A stretch of 64,000 nt of DNA, taken from NCBI GenBank assembly GCA_015065965.1, contig SVPH01000005.1, forward strand, positions 38,282 through 102,281. Reading direction: 5' to 3'. The position numbers were made by a program, and so were the translations under genes. The notes under the pieces are model-generated. The model was given only the letters and a program-made list of their open reading frames with translations, was not told the DNA's origin and searched no databases. Source of the DNA: Oscillospiraceae bacterium (lineage in GTDB: Bacteria; Bacillota; Clostridia; Oscillospirales; Acutalibacteraceae). Positions 34,296-45,871 of the stretch are shown one piece after another (the first letter of the stretch is position 1; the number at the start of each line of letters is the position of its first letter).

Positions 34296-34967
34296 TTATA
34301 TATCAAGCGCCTTTTTTACAGCATCAAGGACAGACTCTGAGATAACTTCAATCGGGAGCGGTTCACCGTCTTTGCTGCATTTTATTCTGTACCAGCCGAG
34401 TTTGCCGCAAGCATAATCAGCAGCCTCTCGGCAACTGTTGAGATATTCAACATCTTTTTCATGAATATCTTTTTTTGATTCATCACCCATATATCTGCCT
34501 GTCATAAGTTTTTGTGAAACCTCAATTGGCATATCAAGGTAAATAACAGCATCAGGTTTCGGTATTCCCATTTTGTTATATTCAAAATCCTCAAGCCATT
34601 CAAGATATGAGTCCCAATCTTTTTTATCCGTTTTTGTAAGTTGATGATATGCGTTTGAAGTAGTGTATCTGTCAGCAAGAAAAATTTCACCGTTAAGATA
34701 TGCTTCTTTCCAATAGCAATTGTAACTTACATATCTGTCAACCGCAAAAAAAGATGATGCAGCATAAGCGTTAACATCTCCTGCTTTTTTGCCGAATCTG
34801 CCTGCAAGATACATTTTAACCGGTTCGCAAGCAGGGTCATTGTAATTTGGAAGTTTTATGAAATTAATCTTGATACCCAAATCAGACAATTTTTCTTTAA
34901 GAAGTTCTTCTTGCGTAGATTTTCCGCTGCCGTCAAGACCTTCAATAACAACAAGTTTTCCTTTCAT
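34296..34967 (-). CDS. tmk: Thymidylate kinase (dTMP kinase)
   Basis: Phosphorylates dTMP to dTDP. Seen: P-loop IEGLDGSGKST, the DRYTTSNAYHQ motif and PDAVIYLDMPIEVSQKLM. The start at 34967 follows GGAGG by 4 nt; a longer in-frame reading runs through the ribosome binding site and is rejected. 223 aa, within the usual range, although the sequence is somewhat divergent from the canonical enzyme, so a second dTMP kinase-like protein is possible. Confidence 0.88.
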   Translation of the reverse strand: MKGKLVVIEGLDGSGKSTQEELLKEKLSDLGIKINFIKLPNYNDPACEPVKMYLAGRFGKKAGDVNAYAASSFFAVDRYVSYNCYWKEAYLNGEIFLADRYTTSNAYHQLTKTDKKDWDSYLEWLEDFEYNKMGIPKPDAVIYLDMPIEVSQKLMTGRYMGDESKKDIHEKDVEYLNSCREAADYACGKLGWYRIKCSKDGEPLPIEVISESVLDAVKKALDI

Positions 34968-35059
34968 ACTTCCTCCATAATACACTATAATTATTAATAT
35001 TATATCAACAAAAAATGTATATTTCAAGTATAAAGAATAACATTTTCATAATATATACA

Positions 35060-35099
35060 AAAAAGACAAACGGAGTGACGAAACAGTATCATCACTCCG
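35060..35099 (-). terminator. Terminator after dpaB
   Basis: CGGAGTGA (35071-35078) with TCACTCCG (35092-35099); read on the minus strand the stem is followed by TTTGTCTTTTTTG. Confidence 0.8.
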
Positions 35100-35105
35100 A
35101 AGATT

Positions 35106-35681
35106 TCAAATATAAATCGGCTGTATTTGCCTGTTTTTTAAAGCGTTCAATGCAGCGTCATAAGTTTTGGAAAAGTCCGCAACAACGGAACGTGGTTTGT
35201 TAACGCAATCATCCTGCTTCATGGGAACAAAATATATATTTTTGCAGTTCAGAAGTTTGCCGATGTTTGTTGCAGCGGTTGAGAGTGCATCGTTTGTTGA
35301 AACTGCAATAAGCAGGGGTCTTTCGTTTCTCAGGTGTGCTTTTGCTGCAAGTGTTACGGGTGTATCGGTTATTCCGTTTGCAAGTTTTGCTATTGTATTT
35401 CCGGTGCATGGTTCGATAATAAGAATATCAAGGAGTTTCTGAGGTCCGATAGGCTCTGCCTGCTCTATAGTGGAAATTATTTTTTTATCGCAGATTTTTT
35501 CTATTCGTTCAATGTGTTCTGTTGCTTTGCCGAAACGGGTATCAACTGAATATGCATTAAAAGACATAATGGGGATTATGTCAATCCCCTTTTCTTTTAA
35601 AAAAATTATTTGATTTATTGCATTCTCAAAGGTACAGAACGATCCGCAAAAAGCAAATCCTGCTGTGATTTTATCCATCAT
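35106..35681 (-). CDS. dpaB: Dipicolinate synthase subunit B
   Basis: Flavoprotein-like subunit of dipicolinic acid synthase, made in the mother cell for the spore core. Seen: GFAFCGSFCTFENA at the N-terminus, the phosphate/flavin loop EPCTGNTIAKLANGITDTPVTLA and LSTAATNIGKLLN. 191 aa, the normal length. The gene overlaps dpaA by 11 bp. Two adjacent ATGs start it; the second is slightly better spaced from AGGAGG. It is firm evidence for spore formation. Confidence 0.93.
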   Translation of the reverse strand: MMDKITAGFAFCGSFCTFENAINQIIFLKEKGIDIIPIMSFNAYSVDTRFGKATEHIERIEKICDKKIISTIEQAEPIGPQKLLDILIIEPCTGNTIAKLANGITDTPVTLAAKAHLRNERPLLIAVSTNDALSTAATNIGKLLNCKNIYFVPMKQDDCVNKPRSVVADFSKTYDAALNALKNRQIQPIYI

Positions 35682-36525
35682 ATTCCTCCTTTATAATGTT
35701 CAAAATTCCTTCGGCAATTATTTTCCCTGCAGATTTAGGCGCAACTTTACCCGGTAATGACGAACATTGAATTGCATTAAGTCCAAGTTCATATGCAGTT
35801 GCAAAATCTGTTCCGAAAGGTGCAGAAGATACATCAATAATAAGACAATCCTTTTTCACATTGTTCAGAATTTTTTTATCAATAACAAGTGAGGGAACAG
35901 TATTTATGATAATGTTAAATTTATTTGCGATTTTGTAAAATTCATTTATCATGCAGCCGTTATATCTTTTGGTTGCTGCGAGAGCAATATCACCGTATTT
36001 TCTGGCACAAACAGTAATTTCAGAACCTATAGAAGAAAGAGCGTCTGCTGTTGCTTTTGCAACTCTGCCGTAACCGAAAACAGCGCAATTACTTGAAAAA
36101 ATTGTATAATCTATGTTATCAATAATTGCTTTTAGAATACCTTGAACCGTAGGAATTGTGTTCATAACTGTAACTTCTTCACGGCGAAAATAATCATGCA
36201 CATTTGCGCCGTTTTTCTTTAATTTGCTTTCAAGTCCTTTGCTGATCATACCGCAAAATACAGGCTGTTGTGGTTTAATATAAGAAACTATTTCATCTGC
36301 TGTTTCTTTCATCGGTACTGTTGAAAAAATGTATTTACCGTCTTTAGTAACCGGAAGAGGAAAAATAACGGCATCCTTCTCTTTTATTTCATATTTTATA
36401 TCTGATATGCTGCTTTCCGGCAATCCGTATACAGAAATATCATAGCCAAGAGCGTCAAGATATTCTGCCATATATATCTGACGGCTGTCACCGCCAATAA
36501 TGATAAAACTGTTTATTTTTTTCAT
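35671..36525 (-). CDS. dpaA: Dipicolinate synthase subunit A
   Basis: NAD(P)-binding subunit of dipicolinate synthase. Seen: an N-terminal Rossmann-like segment FIIIGGDSRQIYMAEYL and a second dinucleotide fold AVFGYGRVAKATADALSS. 284 aa, near the B. subtilis SpoVFA length. AGGGAGGTG precedes the ATG. Partner dpaB follows with overlapping reading frames. Aspartokinase and dapA, which accompany it in Bacillus, are not here. Confidence 0.93.
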   Translation of the reverse strand: MKKINSFIIIGGDSRQIYMAEYLDALGYDISVYGLPESSISDIKYEIKEKDAVIFPLPVTKDGKYIFSTVPMKETADEIVSYIKPQQPVFCGMISKGLESKLKKNGANVHDYFRREEVTVMNTIPTVQGILKAIIDNIDYTIFSSNCAVFGYGRVAKATADALSSIGSEITVCARKYGDIALAATKRYNGCMINEFYKIANKFNIIINTVPSLVIDKKILNNVKKDCLIIDVSSAPFGTDFATAYELGLNAIQCSSLPGKVAPKSAGKIIAEGILNIIKEEYDG

Positions 36526-36638
36526 AATTTACACCTCCCTGTAATTTACTATCATTTTATGAAACGAAGTATTCTGCGGTTACAGATAAAAATATCCGTA
36601 AAATGAAAATTCTTCTTTATTTTTTATGTCTCATGATA

Positions 36639-36644
36639 TATAAT
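36639..36644 (+). promoter_or_regulatory. Possible -10 element of murC
   Basis: TATAAT 32 bp upstream of the murC start; the matching -35 region is poor, so this is tentative. Confidence 0.4.
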
Positions 36645-36675
36645 ATAGTGTATAAATTGAAAGGATGATAATATT

Positions 36676-38063
36676 ATGTTTGAAATAGATCGGTTGCTTA
36701 AAGATATAAGACGCATTCATTTTATCGGAATCGGTGGATCGGGAATGTGTCCGCTCGCTGAAATCCTTCATAAAGAAGGTTATGAACTCAGCGGTTCCGA
36801 TAATAATGAAACGGATACTCTTGCAAGAATCCGCTCACTCGGAATTCCTGTTGCAATGGGTCAGAGAGCGGAAAATATTGAAGGAGCGGAAATGATAATT
36901 TACACTGCTGCTTTACTTCCGGATAACCCTGAACTTGTTGCGGCAAAAGCGTCGGGTATTCCGACATTTGAAAGAAGTAAACTTCTCGGTGCAGTTACAA
37001 GAATCTACCCAAACAGCATATGTATCAGCGGAACACACGGCAAAACAACTGCTTGCTCCATGCTTACGCAGATTCTTATTGAAGCGGATTTTGATCCCAC
37101 TGCGGTTATTGCGGCAAACTTCCTTTGACCGGTTCAAACGGTATTGTAGGTCACAGTGAGCATATGGTTTGTGAGGCATGTGAATTTGTTGACACCTTCC
37201 TTGATTTATCGCCTGATGTTGCGGTTGTGCTTAATGTTGACGAAGACCATCTTGATTATTTCAAAACATTTGATAATTTGAAAAAATCATTTACAAAGTT
37301 TACATCAATGGCGACAAAGGCAATTATTTATAACGGCGACGATGAAAACACAATCGACTGTGTTATGCCTGTAATTAAGCAGAGCGGAAAAGAAGCGATT
37401 ACATTCGGTCTGAAAGAAACAAACAACTATTCAGCCGCAAATATCACTTTCGAGAATGAATACGGCTCGTTTGACCTTATCAAAGACGGTGAAAACCTCG
37501 GCAGAGTTAAGTTGTCTGTTCCCGGTATGCATAATGTAAGTAATGCACTTGCAGTAATTGCAGCAGCAATGTATTCGGGTGTCAGTTTTGAACAATGCGT
37601 AAGCGGAATTTCAAATTTTAAAGGTGCAGGCAGAAGATTTGAAATACTTGCTGAAATTGACGGTATTACAATTGCTGATGATTACGCACACCATCCAAGA
37701 GAATTAGAGGTTACTCTTAACACTGCAATGAAAATGGGTTATAACAAAGTCTGGGCGGTTTTCCAACCTTTCACCTATTCCAGAACAGCGATTCTTTTCG
37801 ATGAATTTGTCAGAGTTTTAAAAATTGCAGACCGCTGTATCATGACCGAAATCATGGGTTCAAGAGAGGTTAATACCTATGATATTTATACATCACAACT
37901 TGCTGAAAAGATTCCGGGCAGCGTATGGTTTAACACATTCGATGAAGTTGCGCAGTATGCGATAGATAATGCTGAAAAGGGTGATTTGATCATCACGCTC
38001 GGATGCGGAGATATATATAAAGCAGCAAAAATCATGATTAACAAATTAAATGAAAGGCAGTGA
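36676..38063 (+). pseudogene. murC: UDP-N-acetylmuramate--L-alanine ligase (MurC), one-base frameshift
   Basis: ATP-dependent ligase adding L-alanine to UDP-MurNAc. The first frame (36676-37128, 150 aa) holds the Rossmann start HFIGIGGSGM and P-loop GTHGKTT. The second (37125-38063) continues with HMVCEACEFVDTF, LNVDEDHLDYF, DDYAHHPREL and the C-terminal domain. The join falls at 37111-37116, where family sequence (VIGGKLPLTGSNG) needs one more base than is present. Both halves are otherwise intact and well conserved. Since MurC is normally essential, a sequencing or assembly error is as likely as a real mutation. The ATG follows AAAGGATGATAATATT. Confidence 0.9.
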
Positions 38064-38068
38064 GTTAA

Positions 38069-41077
<3,009 letters not shown>

Positions 41078-41084
41078 AAAATCA

Positions 41085-41116
41085 GACCCGAAATCAATCA
41101 AGATTTCGGGTCGTTT
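41085..41116. terminator. Bidirectional terminator between lacZ and the exported protein gene
   Basis: GACCCGAAATC (41085-41095), loop, GATTTCGGGTC (41102-41112), then GTTTTC; on the minus strand a T-rich tail also follows. Confidence 0.88.
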
Positions 41117-42066
41117 TCTTCTTCCTGTGTTTTTTTGCCAAATTTTATTGAGCCTAAAACAGCAACTAACAGTAAAATTGAACCTCCTGCAATTGCAGTG
41201 ATCGTTTTATATTTCTGACCGTCAGTTGTTGATAACACATTTGAATGTTTTTCATTTGAATAAGTTTCGTTTTCAATAACAGCATTTGATACTTCTGTAA
41301 TATTTCGAGTTGGTTCTTCAGAAATAACAGGTTTCTCAGTTTTGGAAGATTCGGAAATATGTTTTTTGGTAGATTTTTCTTTAGTTGTTTTTATTTTTGT
41401 GGTTTTGGATGATGTGTTTGATGTTTTATCTGTTTTTACTGTTGTTGTATTTTTTGGCTTAGCAGTTGTTTTTGTATTAATAATATCAAAAATTTCGTCG
41501 TAATTATTTTTTGTTGTTTTTTCTTTTTCAGTTGTTGATTCAGTAACTTCGGTTGGCTTAACAGTTTCAATTGTCAAATCATAAACATTTGATTTAACAG
41601 CATCAGAATCAATAAATCTAACTTTAAGTTTAGTTGTTAAAGGAATACCGTGTTTTATTCCAAGCCTGATTTCGCAAGTTGCGCCTTCATTTTCATCTAT
41701 AGAAACAGCACCGTTTAAACTGTATTTATCAGTATCGTATGAGTTAAGTGAATTCGATGCTGTAATAATAAATGGCTCTGAATTTTCAACTGAAAGAGAA
41801 ATTCCTGCATTGGCATTTTCTGAAGCAATATCAGGCTCAATAAATTTAAAGCATAGATATAAACTGTTTGATTCGTTATCAACGGACCACTTAACTAAGC
41901 CGAAAGAAACCTTGCAATTACTTTCACCGTCAACAAGAACAGCGGTTTTTGTATCAATCCATTCAGAACCATTGTCAACACCGTCAATCTCAAATGAAAA
42001 GACAGTTATGCTGCAATATAATAACAGTACAGCAGCGGTAATTACCGCGAAAATATGCTTCATCAT
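41098..42066 (-). CDS. Exported, membrane-anchored threonine-rich protein
   Basis: 322 aa, family not recognised. A signal peptide (residues 1-24, LLLYCSITVFSF) leads a beta-rich extracellular domain (25-165). A long low-complexity linker rich in Thr, Lys, Ser and Glu (about 168-275) follows, then a single membrane segment (about 287-305, TAIAGGSILLLVAVLGS) and a short charged tail. The layout suits a surface protein holding a small domain away from the membrane; the linker looks prone to glycosylation. The globular part recalls carbohydrate-binding or DOMON-like domains in its spacing of strands, but that is a guess. Confidence 0.75.
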   Translation of the reverse strand: MMKHIFAVITAAVLLLYCSITVFSFEIDGVDNGSEWIDTKTAVLVDGESNCKVSFGLVKWSVDNESNSLYLCFKFIEPDIASENANAGISLSVENSEPFIITASNSLNSYDTDKYSLNGAVSIDENEGATCEIRLGIKHGIPLTTKLKVRFIDSDAVKSNVYDLTIETVKPTEVTESTTEKEKTTKNNYDEIFDIINTKTTAKPKNTTTVKTDKTSNTSSKTTKIKTTKEKSTKKHISESSKTEKPVISEEPTRNITEVSNAVIENETYSNEKHSNVLSTTDGQKYKTITAIAGGSILLLVAVLGSIKFGKKTQEEENDPKS

Positions 42067-42187
42067 ATCACCTTTTAACTTACAAATTTCTACAAAATCT
42101 GCAAAATACTATTTAATATATTTTACTTAAAAATTTGTATAAGTCAACACCCACATTTAAAGAAAGCATACATATAAATCCTTTTGC

Positions 42188-42216
42188 TTGACAAACATAA
42201 TTATTCGTGATAATAT
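42188..42216 (+). promoter_or_regulatory. Promoter of tRNA-Leu
   Basis: TTGACA (42188-42193) and TAATAT (42211-42216), 17-bp spacer, 14 bp upstream of the mature tRNA. Confidence 0.85.
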
Positions 42217-42230
42217 CAATCATTGGAAAT

Positions 42231-42314
42231 GCACCTGTGGCGGAATTGGCAGACGCGCCAGATTTAGGATCTGGTATCTTTGATGTGCAGGTTCAAGCCC
42301 TGTCAGGTGCACCA
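42231..42314 (+). tRNA. tRNA-Leu (anticodon UAG)
   Basis: Acceptor arms GCACCTG and CAGGTGC pair fully, with encoded CCA. The anticodon stem CCAGA/TCTGG encloses TTTAGGA, giving UAG, which reads CUN leucine codons. A variable arm is present and the T-loop GTTCAAGCC is canonical. A terminator follows. Confidence 0.97.
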
Positions 42315-42323
42315 TAAAAATAT

Positions 42324-42370
42324 AAATCCGAACCGTTATCCAGTTGGGAATAAGGTTCGGATTTTATATT
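42324..42370. terminator. Terminator after tRNA-Leu
   Basis: AAATCCGAACC (42324-42334) pairs with GGTTCGGATTT (42354-42364), then TTATATTTT. It can also serve the minus-strand reductase gene. Confidence 0.88.
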
Positions 42371-42395
42371 TTATGTATAAAATTAATTTGTAAAA

Positions 42396-43586
42396 CTACT
42401 TAACTTTGCCGTAAAGACATCTTGTAGGCTCTTTTTCAATTACCAATCCGCAGTAATTACACATAATACATTTTGCTTCAGGTTGTCCTTTTTTGAGTTT
42501 TAATGCAAGGTCAGGTTCGCAGATAAACGGTCTGCACATTGAAATAAAATCTGCCTTTTCTTCTGACAGAATACTTTCCATATCGCTGACCGTATGTATT
42601 CCGCCTACTGTTATCACAGGAATCGAAACATTTCTTTTTATTATTTTCGCATTGTTAACATTAAAATTCTCAAGAGGCTTAGGCTGTTTGATTAACGGAT
42701 TAATTAAATTGGCAGCAGGTAATATTATTTTGTTGAGAAACTTTGGGAAAGATGCACAGGGTTCTCTGTATCTGAAAACGGCATCCATAGGCATCAGTTC
42801 GCTACGCATTGTGTTCATACCGTCCTGAACAGTTCCACAGGAGACCTCTATTGCATCGCATCCTGAAGATTCAAGTCTTTTGCAAATCTGAACGGATGAG
42901 TGAATATTCATTCCGCCTTTTCTGTTATCTTCTGCACTAAGTTTAATCCACACGGGAAGATTTGTTTTTGCTTTTATCCCTTTGATAATTAACTCAGCAA
43001 TTCTGCAACGGTTTTCCAAAGAACCGCCCCAACCGTCATTTCTTCTGTTCCCATAAGGCGAGAGAAAATCGTGCAGAAGATAACCGTGCCCTGCGTGGAG
43101 TTGAACAGCATCAAATCCTGCTTTTTCGGCTCTGACAGAAGCAGCGATAAAATCGTCAATTATACCGTAAATTTCATCTTCAGTCAGTTCTTTTGCTTTG
43201 TCAGGATAGAATGCATGAAGAACATTTGACGGCGCGACTTTCTGCGTTCCGATTGTCTTTGATGATGTTTGTCTGCCGCAATGAGCAATCTGCAAAACAA
43301 CGGGTGTTCCGTAACGGTGAACGGCATCTGTCAGTTCTTTGTATTTATCAATTACCTTGTCATCGTAAATCTTCAACATTCCGGGATAAGGAGAAACACC
43401 GTTTGGGCTTACGGCAGCATAACCCGTAATAATGCAGCCAATTTCATTTTTTGAAAGGTGTTCATACTTGGCTATAAGTTTGTTGCTCGGAGCACCGTTT
43501 TCATCTGCAAGACCGTCGTGAGTTGCACTGCGGATTATTCTGTTTTTAACAGCAAAACCTGAAATTTTTGTTTCATCAAAAAGCAT
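42396..43586 (-). CDS. NADH:flavin oxidoreductase, Old Yellow Enzyme family
   Basis: 396 aa FMN-binding TIM barrel that would reduce alkenes conjugated to carbonyls or related substrates. Seen: NRIIRSATHDGLADENG, the catalytic pair in QIAHCGRQ, QLHAGHGYLLHDFLSP, NRRNDGWGGSLENR, and a final cysteine set CIMCNYCG. The C-terminal cysteines hint at an Fe-S site as in 2,4-dienoyl-CoA reductases, but the flavin/NADH domains of those longer enzymes are absent. Substrate unknown; it sits alone. Confidence 0.9.
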   Translation of the reverse strand: MLFDETKISGFAVKNRIIRSATHDGLADENGAPSNKLIAKYEHLSKNEIGCIITGYAAVSPNGVSPYPGMLKIYDDKVIDKYKELTDAVHRYGTPVVLQIAHCGRQTSSKTIGTQKVAPSNVLHAFYPDKAKELTEDEIYGIIDDFIAASVRAEKAGFDAVQLHAGHGYLLHDFLSPYGNRRNDGWGGSLENRCRIAELIIKGIKAKTNLPVWIKLSAEDNRKGGMNIHSSVQICKRLESSGCDAIEVSCGTVQDGMNTMRSELMPMDAVFRYREPCASFPKFLNKIILPAANLINPLIKQPKPLENFNVNNAKIIKRNVSIPVITVGGIHTVSDMESILSEEKADFISMCRPFICEPDLALKLKKGQPEAKCIMCNYCGLVIEKEPTRCLYGKVK

Positions 43587-43666
43587 ATTTTTACCTTTCT
43601 AAATCTTAATCAGTAATTAAAAATTTATTTTAAAAATTATAATGTTTATTTATGTATATGTCAAAT

Positions 43667-43720
43667 AAAAACTCCGATAAAGCATCACTTTAATATGATA
43701 CGCTGCTTTATCGGAGTTTT
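43667..43720 (-). terminator. Terminator after glmM
   Basis: ACTCCGATAAAGCA (43671-43684) with TGCTTTATCGGAGT (43704-43717), flanked by T on both strands. Confidence 0.88.
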
Positions 43721-43722
43721 AT

Positions 43723-45108
43723 TTAGATACAGTAACCTTTTCTTTTTATAGTTTCAACAATATATTCTGCGTGTTTTTTGCAAATTTCATCAGACTTCGC
43801 TTCAACCATAACCCTAATTACAGGCTCCGTTCCCGATTCTCTTACAAGGATTCTGCCTGAATCGCCAAGTTCTTTTTCAGCATTTTCAACAGCGGCAATT
43901 ACATCGGCATCATTTCTTGCCTGCGGTTTATCATTAACTCTTACATTAATAAGCATCTGCGGATATACATTAAAACCTTCAATTAGTTTACTCATAGGCA
44001 TTTTTTTTGCAATCATAATTTCCATCATTTTAAGGCTTGTAAGAATTCCGTCACCCGTTGTTGCATATTTTGAGAATATAATATGGCCGGACTCTTCTCC
44101 GCCAAATCTGTTATTATTTTTAACCATATATTCATAGACATATTTATCCCCTACTGCGGTTTTGGCATAATCAATTCCAAGTTCATCAAATGCTTTGTAT
44201 AATCCGAAATTTGACATAACCGTTGTTACAACCGTGTTATTAGTCAAGTCTCCTTTTTCTTTCATATATTTAGCACAAACATAAAGTATATGATCTCCGG
44301 TAATTATATCGCCTTTTTCATCAACGCAAATACATCTGTCAGCATCACCGTCATATGCAAAACCAATATCTAAATTATTTTCAACAACATATTTTTGTAA
44401 AACTTCAATATGTGTTGAACCTGCATTTTTATTGATATTCATACCGTTTGGAGAAGCGTTAATGATATAAGTTTTTGCACCGAGTGCATCAAAAACAGCC
44501 TTTGCAATATTCCATGAACTGCCGTTTGCACAGTCAAGACCAACTTTGTATCCTCTGAATGAATATATTCCGAGCGAAATAAGATAACCTATATATCGGT
44601 TTCTGCCTGAAATATAATCAACCGTTTTGCCAATATTTTCTTTTTTTGCATATGGTATTTCATCCCATTTCTTGCCGAAAAGTTCAAGTTTTCCGTCGAT
44701 ATAATCTTCAATATAATTTATTGTTTCATCATCTGTTTTTTCTCCGTTTCCGTTTATCAGTTTTATTCCGTTATCATAAAACGGGTTATGGCTTGCCGAA
44801 ATCATAATTCCGCAGTCAAAACCGTCAATTTTAGTTATATAAGCAACCGACGGAGTAGTTGTAACATGTAAAAGATATGCATCTGAACCTGAAGCGGTAA
44901 TGCCTGCAACAAGTGCATATTCAAACATATAACTTGATTTTCTTGTGTCTTTTCCGATAACAATTTTAGGCGATTCATTACATCCGCAGCGATTTTTTAA
45001 TTCTCTGTAATACCAACCAAGGAAACGCCCTATTTTATATGCATGGTCAGCAGTTAAATTTTCATTTGCTTCTCCCCTGAATCCGTCTGTGCCGAAATAT
45101 TTACCCAT
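43723..45108 (-). CDS. glmM: Phosphoglucosamine mutase
   Basis: Interconverts glucosamine 6- and 1-phosphate for UDP-GlcNAc synthesis. Seen: an N-terminal GTDGFRGEAN, the phosphoserine loop ISASHNPFYDNG, metal loop YDGDADRC and the substrate loop GGEESGH, plus phosphate-binding VRESGTEPVIR. 461 aa, typical. It starts 12 bp after the hexapeptide acetyltransferase gene, which suggests joint action on glucosamine 1-phosphate. Confidence 0.94.
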   Translation of the reverse strand: MGKYFGTDGFRGEANENLTADHAYKIGRFLGWYYRELKNRCGCNESPKIVIGKDTRKSSYMFEYALVAGITASGSDAYLLHVTTTPSVAYITKIDGFDCGIMISASHNPFYDNGIKLINGNGEKTDDETINYIEDYIDGKLELFGKKWDEIPYAKKENIGKTVDYISGRNRYIGYLISLGIYSFRGYKVGLDCANGSSWNIAKAVFDALGAKTYIINASPNGMNINKNAGSTHIEVLQKYVVENNLDIGFAYDGDADRCICVDEKGDIITGDHILYVCAKYMKEKGDLTNNTVVTTVMSNFGLYKAFDELGIDYAKTAVGDKYVYEYMVKNNNRFGGEESGHIIFSKYATTGDGILTSLKMMEIMIAKKMPMSKLIEGFNVYPQMLINVRVNDKPQARNDADVIAAVENAEKELGDSGRILVRESGTEPVIRVMVEAKSDEICKKHAEYIVETIKRKGYCI

Positions 45109-45120
45109 AAAATCACTCCA

Positions 45121-45780
45121 TCAATTTTTATTGACAATAATGCCGCCTGATTTATATATGCTTTCAGCGGGAACAAAACCGCGTACACATGAAAGCGGAT
45201 ATATATTTGTGTTCTTACCGATTATTGTTCCTGGGTTTAATACACTGTTACAGCCTATTTCAACATTATCACCAAGCATTGCTCCGAACTTTTTCAGTCC
45301 TGTTTCAATCTTTTTATCATCTGTATTTACGGTTACAAGACTTTTGTCTGATTTAACATTTGAAGTTATTGAACCTGCGCCCATATGTGATTTGTAACCG
45401 AGAATGCTGTCCCCTACATAGTTGTAATGCGGTGTTTGAACTCTATCAAAAAGTATAACATTTTTTAATTCAACGGAATTTCCTATAACACAATCTTCGC
45501 CTACAAGAGCAGCACCTCTAATGAATGCACAATGTCTGACTTCGGTATTGGCACCAATAATACATGGTGCACCAAGATGAGCGGTTGGCGCAACCGTTGC
45601 AGTATTATGCACCCATACATGTTCAGAAATTTCATTAAATTCATTTTTGTCTAGTTTTGCTCCAATTGACAAGATCATATCCTTTATACCTGAAAGTGCC
45701 TGCCACGGGATAATAAAAGATGAAAGATATTCAGCAGCTAATGTGTGATTTAGGTCGAATAATTCATAAGTCTTAATCAT
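45121..45780 (-). CDS. Left-handed beta-helix acyltransferase, GlmU C-terminal-like
   Basis: 219 aa with hexapeptide repeats throughout (IIGANTEV, ALVGEDCVIGNSVEL, TIIGKNTNIYP). The middle matches the acetyltransferase half of GlmU, including the catalytic histidine region TPHYNYVGDS (H118, Y121, D124) and MGAGSITSN. The uridylyltransferase half of GlmU is absent; the first 50 residues are a short helical part instead. Next to glmM, a role as glucosamine-1-phosphate N-acetyltransferase is likely, with UDP transfer done elsewhere. Other sugar acetyltransferase substrates remain possible. Confidence 0.8.
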   Translation of the reverse strand: MIKTYELFDLNHTLAAEYLSSFIIPWQALSGIKDMILSIGAKLDKNEFNEISEHVWVHNTATVAPTAHLGAPCIIGANTEVRHCAFIRGAALVGEDCVIGNSVELKNVILFDRVQTPHYNYVGDSILGYKSHMGAGSITSNVKSDKSLVTVNTDDKKIETGLKKFGAMLGDNVEIGCNSVLNPGTIIGKNTNIYPLSCVRGFVPAESIYKSGGIIVNKN

Positions 45781-45832
45781 TAAAACAGCCTTTCAAAAGT
45801 AAATTCAGATATATTATATGATGTTTAAATAA

Positions 45833-45867
45833 AAACTATCCCTCGGAAGCAATACTTCCGAGGGATA
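45833..45867 (-). terminator. Terminator after the alpha-glucosidase gene
   Basis: TATCCCTCGGAAG (45837-45849), five-base loop, CTTCCGAGGGATA (45855-45867); on the minus strand the stem is followed by GTTTTTATTT. Confidence 0.9.
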
Positions 45868-45871
45868 AAAA

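Noticed and set aside
37122..37129. CTTTGAC in murC, identical to the prfB programmed +1 frameshift site
   Set aside because: The downstream MurC frame is -1 relative to the first, so a +1 shift at this site would not join the halves, and the family alignment places the missing base upstream at 37111-37116.
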